DNA of 13,766 nt from an uncultured Clostridia bacterium (lineage in GTDB: Bacteria > Bacillota_A > Clostridia > TANB77 > CAG-508): the NCBI GenBank assembly GCA_948852375.1, contig CAQOYX010000032.1, forward strand, positions 3,084 to 16,849. Reading direction: 5' to 3'. Below, one piece after another: positions 5,279 to 10,958 of the stretch. A program made the position numbers and the translations under genes. Numbering within the stretch: position 1 is the stretch's first letter; each line of letters starts with the position of its first letter. The notes below the pieces were generated by a model. It had not been told where the DNA came from. It saw only the letters and a program-made list of their open reading frames with translations, and did not search any database.

Positions 5279-6946
5279 CTATGCAGCTTGTTGTACTACA
5301 AAGCTACTATTTTCTTCAACTTCTCTTTCAATAGATTTTTTCTTTCTATCTAATACATCTGAATAATCATAAAGAATTTCCAACGGATTATATTTTATAA
5401 CTAATGATATAACCATTTGTGTGTTTATTATTTCTTGTATATCTGTTGTAGATTCTCCATCATCAAAAAAGACTGGTGCTTTTATTCCAGATAAATTATT
5501 AAATAAATTTGATATTTCTAAACATGCTCTAGCTTGTTGTGATTTAGATAGTTTTTTATATTCCCTACCTTCATAGTAGATTTCACAACATTCTGATATT
5601 TTGTCGTTTGATTTATTTATTTTGCTAAACTGTATATCTACTTTGTTTAAAAATTTATCTATTATTTCCTTTTGCTTTTCTATTACTAACCTTTTTAGCT
5701 TATTTGCTATTTCTTTTTGTTTTTTATTTTTTTCAATAGAATCTAAAATTTCTTGTTGTGTCTTTTCTAATAACTCTATATTATTTTTAGCATCTTTTAT
5801 TTGTTCTTGTCTTACTTGCGTTTCTCTATTTTGTAATAAAATATTGTTTTTTTCCTGTTGTAAAATGTCAATTTGTGATTTTATTTCATCTTTTTCTTGT
5901 GTTAGTTTTTGCATATCTAATGTATTTAGTTTTTCAAAAATCTCTTGTTTTGATTTTCTTTCATTTGCTAACTGTGTAGCATCTTCTTTTAATTTATTTG
6001 CTTTTTCCTGCCATTTATCAAGTTGCTTTTGATAAAACTGTTTTAAATGTTCTTTTGCTTCAGTGTCTTTTATTTCTTGTCGACAAGAAGGACATATAGA
6101 TTGCTCTTTATCAACATCTTTTAGTTTATTATTTTCTTTATTATAGTTTTCAGTTATATCAACTAATTTGTCTTTAAATATTTCTTCTAGCCTTTCGTTT
6201 ATTCTGTTAATGCTTTTTTGTAAATCTTCTAAACTAGAATTTCCTAAATCCATTGATAAAACATCATATCTTTTTTGTAGTTCTTGTAACATTTCTTCTT
6301 TTTCAAACTCTAATGTTTCTCCAACTTGATTTAAAGCTATTGTTTTATATGTCTGTAACATTCCAGAATTTCTGTCATATTCTTTTTGTAATCCATTTAT
6401 TTCTTCATTTCTTTTATCTGTATAACTACTTAAATATTCGATTGGATTTTCTATTATAGTTTGTTCTTCTTTTGTTAAAAGTTCAAAAGATTCTTCTGGA
6501 GATATTGCTGGTACAATTTTTCTTATCAAATTTTTTTGTTCCTTTGGTTCTAATGATGCAAAGTAATATGGATTATGAGATACTAGGAAAATATCTTTGT
6601 CTTTATAAAACCCTGCTAACATTTCTTGCTGTATTTCTTTTCCATCAAGAGTTAAATTCATTTGTTTTCCTTTATCTCTAATAAGCCTATGTTCTATTCC
6701 ATAGTTATCTATAAATGTAATATCTACTATAACATTTGATGTTTTTGTTTTGTCATTTGCCACTTGTTCTCTTTCATTTCCATATAAACTTGTACCAGTT
6801 AAACACCAATTAAATAGGCTTCCTGTTGTAGTTTTTCTTTGAAAATTTGCTCCTACTATATAATTCATATTTTCACTAAAATCTGCATTAAATCCATCTG
6901 GTAGGTCTTTATAACCTACTACATTATTAATTCTTTTTATATACAT
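5279..6946 (-). CDS. SMC/Rad50-like ATPase with CxxC zinc hook
   Basis: This 555-aa protein has an N-terminal ATPase lobe with a Walker A-like GANFQRKT at 32-39. It is followed by a long coiled-coil region (about 175-450) that contains a zinc hook CPSC at 285-288. The C-terminal lobe has an LSKSQQ signature (466-471) and a Walker B-like VFFDDGES (492-499). This is the Rad50/SbcC architecture in compact phage form. Such ATPases sit beside annealing proteins and are thought to help process DNA ends; the neighbouring ERF gene, 14 bases upstream, fits. The Walker A has Arg where the second Gly is expected, and Walker B has DD instead of DE, so ATP hydrolysis may be weak or altered. No separate nuclease subunit gene is visible. 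The product ends ...VVQQAA. Confidence 0.85.
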   Translation of the reverse strand: MYIKRINNVVGYKDLPDGFNADFSENMNYIVGANFQRKTTTGSLFNWCLTGTSLYGNEREQVANDKTKTSNVIVDITFIDNYGIEHRLIRDKGKQMNLTLDGKEIQQEMLAGFYKDKDIFLVSHNPYYFASLEPKEQKNLIRKIVPAISPEESFELLTKEEQTIIENPIEYLSSYTDKRNEEINGLQKEYDRNSGMLQTYKTIALNQVGETLEFEKEEMLQELQKRYDVLSMDLGNSSLEDLQKSINRINERLEEIFKDKLVDITENYNKENNKLKDVDKEQSICPSCRQEIKDTEAKEHLKQFYQKQLDKWQEKANKLKEDATQLANERKSKQEIFEKLNTLDMQKLTQEKDEIKSQIDILQQEKNNILLQNRETQVRQEQIKDAKNNIELLEKTQQEILDSIEKNKKQKEIANKLKRLVIEKQKEIIDKFLNKVDIQFSKINKSNDKISECCEIYYEGREYKKLSKSQQARACLEISNLFNNLSGIKAPVFFDDGESTTDIQEIINTQMVISLVIKYNPLEILYDYSDVLDRKKKSIEREVEENSSFVVQQAA

Positions 6947-6960
6947 AGCTTTCTTCCTTT

Positions 6961-7506
6961 CTACATGGCTTTTCCACCTAATTCAAATAAGCTGTTAAAA
7001 TCTTCGACACTTGGATCACCTAGTATTCTTTCTACATTATTTTCGTTCAGTCCTCCACCATCTAATATAGATTCTTCTGTTTCTTCATTTTCTGTTTCAC
7101 TATTATTTGTTAGTTTAGATTTTTCAGCATCATCTAGTGTTGGAATAGAAAAAGTTTGTGTTATAGCATACTTATATGCACCTGATAAAGCTTTATATAT
7201 AGCCCATCCTTCTTTGTCGCAACCTTCTCCTGCTATATTAACATCAATATATTCATTCTCATCTTTTTCATTTCCTTCAGTATCATAAAATCTATAAATC
7301 ATACTAATTGTTATATCATTTCCTTTTTGCACTATTTGTTCTACTTTATGCGGAATCATTATTATTTTTTCTTCAATCATAGCTTCTCTTGCTTTTAAAA
7401 TAATGTTTGCTAAAGATGCATATTCAAAGCCTTTTTCTTCGTTTGTTTTATCTTTTATGATTGGTCCAATTTTTGTCATTACATTTAATATTTTATTCGC
7501 TATCAT
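6961..7506 (-). CDS. erf: ERF-family single-strand annealing protein
   Basis: The 181-aa product matches the ERF annealing-protein pattern: an N-terminal helix with GPIIKDKTNEEKGFEYASLANIILKAREAM, a strand region with YRFYDTEGNEKDE, and the diagnostic GEGCDKEGWAIYKALSGAYKYAITQTFSIPTLDDAE (93-128). The family reads G.G.D..DK...KA.TGA.KYAL...F.IPT.DDPE at this point. These proteins anneal complementary single strands coated by SSB, promoting phage recombination and circularisation. The C-terminal tail is acidic and Asn-rich. The gene sits between a 197-aa unknown and the SMC-like ATPase. Ribosome binding site GGAAAGG overlaps the upstream stop. High confidence. Confidence 0.9.
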   Translation of the reverse strand: MIANKILNVMTKIGPIIKDKTNEEKGFEYASLANIILKAREAMIEEKIIMIPHKVEQIVQKGNDITISMIYRFYDTEGNEKDENEYIDVNIAGEGCDKEGWAIYKALSGAYKYAITQTFSIPTLDDAEKSKLTNNSETENEETEESILDGGGLNENNVERILGDPSVEDFNSLFELGGKAM

Positions 7507-7519
7507 TTTTTATCCTTTC

Positions 7520-8113
7520 CTACCACTCAAATGGTGGTCTTTGTTTTAAATTTTTAATTTTTATTTTTCTTTCAATTGAAAATACTTCTACATTGTTGTC
7601 ATTATCTGTAAATTCGTATATTTCGATATCTGTGATATTTTCTTCATTCATTACAATATATTGAAATGGTATATCTAGCTTTTTAAAAGTCTTTATTGTA
7701 TTTTCTATGATATGAATGCTTTTATTACTCACAGGCCAGAAAACAGAACTCCAACCTACTATAATATAGTCTTTTCCTTTTTTGCTAAATCTTTTATATA
7801 TGTTTATTTGACCTAATTTATTATTGCTTATTGGCTCATTTTCTTGTAAATTATGTTTTATTAATTCATATCCATCTACAGTAGTACATAATCTGATTTG
7901 ATATCTTTCTACTTTGTTTTTCTTTTTACCTAGTATCCTTTCAATTGATTTTTCTTTAAACCAGTCTTTTTTACCAAAAATTAAATCTATATAGTAATCT
8001 GCATAATAGCTGTCTTTTTCAAGTATAAATCCTAGTTTATTTTTTACTTTTCCATAAATTTTCCCTATACCATTTACTTTAACTAATTCACCATAGTTAT
8101 ATTTATTTCTCAT
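7520..8113 (-). CDS. Hypothetical protein, 197 aa
   Basis: ATG 8113 has AGGAAAG about 8 bases upstream. The N-terminal 60 residues (YGELVKVNGIGKIYGKVKNKLGFILEKD and so on) look like a small beta barrel, followed by a basic patch (ERILGKKKNKVERYQIRL). The C-terminal half mixes strands and one helix (KDYIIVGWSSVFWPVSNK, IENTIKTFKKLDIPF, ITDIEIYEFTDNDNNVEVFSIERKIKIKN). It ends in PPFEW, with the stop feeding directly into the ERF ribosome binding site. No catalytic motif is recognised. Its place immediately before erf suggests a role in the recombination unit, but that rests on context only. Confidence 0.7.
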   Translation of the reverse strand: MRNKYNYGELVKVNGIGKIYGKVKNKLGFILEKDSYYADYYIDLIFGKKDWFKEKSIERILGKKKNKVERYQIRLCTTVDGYELIKHNLQENEPISNNKLGQINIYKRFSKKGKDYIIVGWSSVFWPVSNKSIHIIENTIKTFKKLDIPFQYIVMNEENITDIEIYEFTDNDNNVEVFSIERKIKIKNLKQRPPFEW

Positions 8114-8127
8114 ATTCTACTTTCCTA

Positions 8128-8295
8128 TTATCGTGCTAATTCTTCTTTTAGTTCAATATAAAAACTTTTTGAGATTTTTTCTATTTTAGACTTGTTTTTT
8201 GTGTATAATTTGTATATACTTTTACTAATAAAAACTATAGTATCTATAGTAATAAGTAATAATATGATTAGGGATTTTTTTATTAACTTCAACAT
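8128..8295 (-). CDS. Small single-pass membrane protein, 55 aa
   Basis: ATG 8295 follows AAAGGAAA with about 7 bases between, and the frame is open to TAA 8130-8128. The sequence starts MLKLIKKSLIILLLITIDTIVF. A hydrophobic helix (about 8-24) follows a short basic N-terminus, and the tail is Lys/Ser/Glu-rich (KNKSKIEKISKSFYIELKEELAR). It is either an anchored protein or, less likely, a secreted peptide; no signal-peptidase site is obvious. It sits directly after the RDF terminator and before the 197-aa gene. Family unknown. It is similar in size and layout to the 51-aa membrane protein at 3968-4123, but shows no clear sequence identity with it. Confidence 0.6.
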   Translation of the reverse strand: MLKLIKKSLIILLLITIDTIVFISKSIYKLYTKNKSKIEKISKSFYIELKEELAR

Positions 8296-8323
8296 TTTAA
8301 AAATTTCCTTTCATTATTAATAT

Positions 8324-8356
8324 AAAAAGCGGTTTAATCTCCATATTAAACTGCTT
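8324..8356 (-). terminator. Intrinsic terminator overlapping the end of the RDF-like gene
   Basis: On the minus strand AAGCAGTTTAAT pairs with ATTAAACCGCTT (12 bp, one A-C mismatch) around a 6-base loop, followed by TTTTATATT. The 5' arm encodes the last residues and stop (GCA GTT TAA), so the gene end and terminator are fused. Confidence 0.75.
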
Positions 8357-9422
8357 CTTTCATTTCATTATTATTAATTTCTGTTACACTTCCATCAGCA
8401 TCTATTCTTTGCTTTATTTCATATTTACAAAGAATATTTCTATCTGCTTCAACTTTAGAACTTATCATTTCTATAACAGTTCCTGGCATACATTTTATTA
8501 ATTCTTGATTTGCTTTTGGATGTAATACATATTCAACATCTTGAGAGTTAATATCTTCAAAAATAATTTTGTCAAATTTTGCATTATTAATTATTGTAGG
8601 CATAAATTTTTTAACAGTTAGATAATTTGAAAAGTCTTCTTTGGGTTGTTCTTCTTTTTTCTCTTCTGTTTTAGGCTTATCAATTACTTCAGGTTCTTTT
8701 GCTTTTTCTTCTACTTTTTCTTTTTTACTTTCCTTTTTGCTTTCTTTTTTTCCCTCTGTTAATTGCTTACTCTCTTGCTTATTAGGTATTTGTTTATCTT
8801 CTATTTGAGGTTTTTCTCCTGTTAATTGTGGCTTTATATCTAAACGGTGTAAATCAATACTATAATACTTTCCATAGGCAAGGCTTTCTTGTTCTGTTAG
8901 AGTTAGTTCAAACGGAACATCTATTATACTCATTCCAGCCTTTTTATATTTTATAATTTCTGATGCGATATTAGATAAAGAAATTCCTCCAGATGTACTT
9001 AAATTCCATACACCTCCTGCTTCAATTCCATCTAATACAAACTTTAAACTACCTTTTAATTTGCATTTGCCATTTTGCCTATGTTGACATTGTTCCCCAC
9101 AGTCTATTTCTACCTGTGCATTATTCCCTCTATCATCTTTTCCAACTGTTATTGCTTTTGTATCATTTCCAATACATACTGCTTTTCCATTTACATATCT
9201 TTTAAATTTAAAATTAAATGGATTTTCAGATGTAAACCTTATTTTTAATGATGTTGGTTTTCCTGGATATAATTGCTTAAAAATATCTACCATTTCATAA
9301 GTTGTTCCTTTATCTTCTTCTACATGAAAATAAGATAATTTTTTAGGCAATCCATTTTCTCCTTTCATTCCTGTTTTTATATTTCCAATTACTCTTTCTC
9401 TTACTAGATTTTGTATATCCAT
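8346..9422 (-). CDS. Gp3-like recombination directionality factor-family protein
   Basis: The 358-aa protein has an N-terminal domain (1-198) of the Gp3-like RDF family (PF18897-type). Its features are an INL/NPFN-like opening with a conserved middle, cysteines at 83, 108, 112 and 120 (CGEQCQHRQNGKC) consistent with zinc binding, then LKGSLKFVLDG, GGVWNLSTSGGISLSNIASEI and VPFELTL. Family members such as phiC31 Gp3 switch a serine integrase toward excision; many phage homologues have no tested role. A Lys/Glu-rich low-complexity linker (about 205-262) joins an extra C-terminal domain (263-345) with alternating strands. Ribosome binding site GGAAGGAG precedes ATG 9422. No integrase gene is in the window. 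It ends ...MKEAV inside the terminator. Confidence 0.7.
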   Translation of the reverse strand: MDIQNLVRERVIGNIKTGMKGENGLPKKLSYFHVEEDKGTTYEMVDIFKQLYPGKPTSLKIRFTSENPFNFKFKRYVNGKAVCIGNDTKAITVGKDDRGNNAQVEIDCGEQCQHRQNGKCKLKGSLKFVLDGIEAGGVWNLSTSGGISLSNIASEIIKYKKAGMSIIDVPFELTLTEQESLAYGKYYSIDLHRLDIKPQLTGEKPQIEDKQIPNKQESKQLTEGKKESKKESKKEKVEEKAKEPEVIDKPKTEEKKEEQPKEDFSNYLTVKKFMPTIINNAKFDKIIFEDINSQDVEYVLHPKANQELIKCMPGTVIEMISSKVEADRNILCKYEIKQRIDADGSVTEINNNEMKEAV

Positions 9423-9443
9423 ACTATTTTTTCTCCTTCCATT

Positions 9444-9680
9444 TTAAGCAGCTTCTTCTATTTGATATTCTGTATATTCTACAAGTTCTATTAACTGCTT
9501 TGTTATTTTTTCTTTTAATTCATTATAATCTTTTACATTTATGTACGAATCTTCTCTTTCAAATTTGTTTTGTTTTGGATCTTTGTTATTAATTTTTATG
9601 TCATTATCACATAGTAATTGTTCGACTTCATATAATATGTCGTTTGCTGTTTCTTCACACCAAGAATGACTAACTAGCAT
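9444..9680 (-). CDS. Hypothetical acidic protein, 78 aa
   Basis: I place the start at ATG 9680 rather than the upstream ATG 9701, because AAGGAGG lies 9 bases before 9680 and inside the longer frame. The protein starts MLVSHSWCEETANDILYEVEQLL, a helix with a Trp near its start. It continues with an IKINNKDPKQNKFEREDSY loop and a second helix pair (YNELKEKITKQLIELVEYTEYQIEEAA). Small phage proteins with this WxxxTAxxIxYEVEQLL...DNxIKI layout are common, but I know no function. The start overlaps the end of the DUF4313-like gene by 11 bases, so the two are coupled. It ends ...EEAA. Confidence 0.7.
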   Translation of the reverse strand: MLVSHSWCEETANDILYEVEQLLCDNDIKINNKDPKQNKFEREDSYINVKDYNELKEKITKQLIELVEYTEYQIEEAA

Positions 9681-10029
9681 ATCGCAAGACCTCCTTATCA
9701 TAACTATATTCTTTTAGTTTTTCTAAATCAAGCTCTACCACTGGCAATGCAATAAGTTTAATACCTATTCTTCCTACAATGCTTTTTACAATTCCTAAAT
9801 CCATTAGAAAACTTATTAAATTGCTATTTCCATAATTGTCAATTACAATTTGATTTTCTAATAAATCATCTTCTACATCAACTGTTACATTAGATATATG
9901 AGATACCTCTTTGTCATCTCCTACATAGCCATATATAGATAAGCTAATTCTACCTTTGCGATATTCTCCCATATCAAAAAAACAATCTCTGTATTTTACA
10001 CAATTTGATTCATAGTTAAAAGTTTTCAA
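9670..10029 (-). CDS. DUF4313-like protein
   Basis: I choose TTG 10029 as start because AAGGAGGG lies 7 bases upstream; an upstream in-frame TTG at 10074 has its nearest AGGAGG 15 bases away. The 119-aa product (MKTFNYESN...) matches the DUF4313 layout of mobile elements in Clostridia: a GRISLSIYGYV strand pair, SNVTVDVEDDLLENQIVIDNYGNSN (family TVNLPD..L...EV.IKDYSEN), then LISFLMDLGIV and a closing LIALPVVELDLEKL. The family has no established biochemical function. It is the first gene behind the structured leader RNA and its terminator, so its expression is the most likely target of that element. A second ribosome binding site at 10095-10090 could serve a 12-codon ATA-started leader ORF, which is speculative. 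Confidence 0.65.
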   Translation of the reverse strand: MKTFNYESNCVKYRDCFFDMGEYRKGRISLSIYGYVGDDKEVSHISNVTVDVEDDLLENQIVIDNYGNSNLISFLMDLGIVKSIVGRIGIKLIALPVVELDLEKLKEYSYDKEVLRYAS

Positions 10030-10109
10030 ATCTTTTCCCTCCTTTTTATAAATTCTTTTTATTTTTGTATTCAAAAACTATTAATCTATCCTCCTTTCAC
10101 TTTTTAAAC

Positions 10110-10147
10110 AAAAAAATAACAAGTTTGATTTTATAATCTTACCTGTT
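10110..10147 (-). terminator. Intrinsic terminator in the leader, before the DUF4313-like gene
   Basis: AACAGGT/ACTTGTT (7 bp, one G-U) encloses an AA/AA internal loop and a GATT/AATC stem with a 4-base loop. A run of seven T follows on the minus strand. It stands between the structured RNA and the first gene, as in attenuation. Confidence 0.65.
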
Positions 10148-10333
10148 AATTTTGTTTTATTTAATTTTAAGCACAATTCCCCCTATAGCTGTGTTTTAAC
10201 TATAAGTGGCATTATTAAAAGTGCTACTTACTTTACCTTTGCTAAAAAGCAAAGTCATGCTGAATAAATCAGCTTACCCTGTTTCCAGGTATCACTAATA
10301 AGATTTTATCTTATAGCGACTAATTTTGAATAC
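10110..10333 (-). ncRNA. Structured leader RNA or small RNA ahead of the DUF4313-RDF operon
   Basis: No credible gene lies here, and the sequence is full of hairpins. Minus-strand stems are ATAAGAT/ATCTTAT (10314-10298), CCTG-GAAA-CAGG with a GNRA loop (10289-10278), GCTGA/TCAGC (10273-10259), CTTTGCT/AGCAAAG (10254-10237) and AGTAGCA/TGCCACT with one mismatch (10228-10205). CTATAAG at 10316-10310 can instead pair with CTTATAG at 10206-10200, which would close a multibranch junction and compete with the first hairpin. A short CACA/TGTG stem lies at 10193-10172. An intrinsic terminator follows at 10147-10110. A promoter lies upstream, so this is either a cis-acting attenuator or a self-contained small RNA. 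I match it to no known riboswitch class. Confidence 0.6.
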
Positions 10334-10339
10334 ATTTAT

Positions 10340-10350
10340 ATTTTAGCACA
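10340..10350 (-). promoter_or_regulatory. Extended -10 promoter for the leader RNA and operon
   Basis: The minus strand reads TGTGCTAAAAT: a TGn-TAAAAT extended -10 with only a T-rich sequence at the -35 position. Transcription would begin near 10333, just before the structured RNA. It diverges from the plus-strand promoter at 10446-10473. Confidence 0.5.
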
Positions 10351-10445
10351 TTTATTTTATAAAAAAAATATATACACTTAAATTTTTTTCTTCTTACTCT
10401 CCCCTACTTTTTAGAGTTTTTTTATATCCACTTCTCCATATTTAG

Positions 10446-10473
10446 TTGATTTTTTCATATAAAATGTTATAAT
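10446..10473 (+). promoter_or_regulatory. Strong sigma-70-type promoter for the plus-strand gene
   Basis: TTGATT, a 16-bp spacer and TATAAT with a TG one base upstream (TGTTATAAT) form a near-consensus extended -10 promoter. The ribosome binding site AAGAGGTGG and ATG 10507 follow about 30 bases downstream. Confidence 0.75.
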
Positions 10474-10506
10474 CATAATACAATTTTGTTTTAAGAGGTG
10501 GCACTT

Positions 10507-10911
10507 ATGTCAGAAATATTAACTACTTGTGATAAAATAAACGAATTACCCAATAATACATTGGCTATTTTAAGGGATACAAATGATATTCCCTGTTTTG
10601 TTTTAAAAGATTATAATACAAGAAATTTAGATAATATTAATGTTATTCATTATTCAATACCTGATTCTTCAGAAGTATTTTTGTTAAAACTTTCTAATAA
10701 TAAAATTTATAGATCTAATTTTGATATTAATGAAACAAATAAAAATATCTTTTCAACACTATTTTCCTTACCTTTTATTAGTGTTTTTTTATTTGCTAAT
10801 GAGCCTAATGCTCATTCTATTAGCAAAGTTGCTTTAAAAAGGGTTAATTTTAAAAAGGAAATCTTTGATTTATCTGATAATAATGAAATATGGAATTTAC
10901 TAACTACATAA
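10507..10911 (+). CDS. Lone plus-strand hypothetical protein, 134 aa (moron-like)
   Basis: ATG 10507 is preferred over the in-frame GTG 10498, because AAGAGGTGG (10493-10501) sits 5 bases before it. The 134-aa product starts MSEILTTCDKINELPNNTLAIL. It is beta-rich in its first half (NTLAILRDTNDIPCFVLKDY, NVIHYSIPD, VFLLKLSNNKIYRSNFDI). A hydrophobic stretch at 81-97 (IFSTLFSLPFISVFLFA) could be a membrane segment or a buried core. The C-terminus is charged. No helix-turn-helix is seen, so it is probably not a repressor. It is the only plus-strand gene, with its own strong promoter and a long terminator, the layout of a phage moron. I do not recognise the family; host-interaction or defence/anti-defence roles are guesses. 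Confidence 0.75.
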   Translation: MSEILTTCDKINELPNNTLAILRDTNDIPCFVLKDYNTRNLDNINVIHYSIPDSSEVFLLKLSNNKIYRSNFDINETNKNIFSTLFSLPFISVFLFANEPNAHSISKVALKRVNFKKEIFDLSDNNEIWNLLTT

Positions 10912-10955
10912 AACAAAGTTCATTCTAACATTAAAATAGAATGAACTTTGTTTTA
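10909..10955. terminator. Bidirectional terminator between convergent genes
   Basis: AAAACAAAGTTCATTCTA (10910-10927) is perfectly repeated in inverse at 10937-10954 with a 9-base loop, and T10909-A10955 adds one pair. The arms end in T runs on both strands. It overlaps the stop of the plus-strand gene and lies 4 bases past the end of the VWA-like gene, so it serves both. Confidence 0.85.
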
Positions 10956-10958
10956 ATT

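Noticed and set aside
10110..10333. Known RNA classes (tRNA, tmRNA, RNase P, SRP RNA, 6S, c-di-GMP, cobalamin, SAM, T-box, hammerhead, group I/II intron, tracrRNA)
   Set aside because: None of their consensus core sequences could be found by eye; the region stays an unassigned structured RNA.
10396..10423. Possible plus-strand terminator (ACTCT/AGAGT with T run)
   Set aside because: The stem has only 5 bp with a 12-base loop, and no plus-strand gene lies upstream to terminate.
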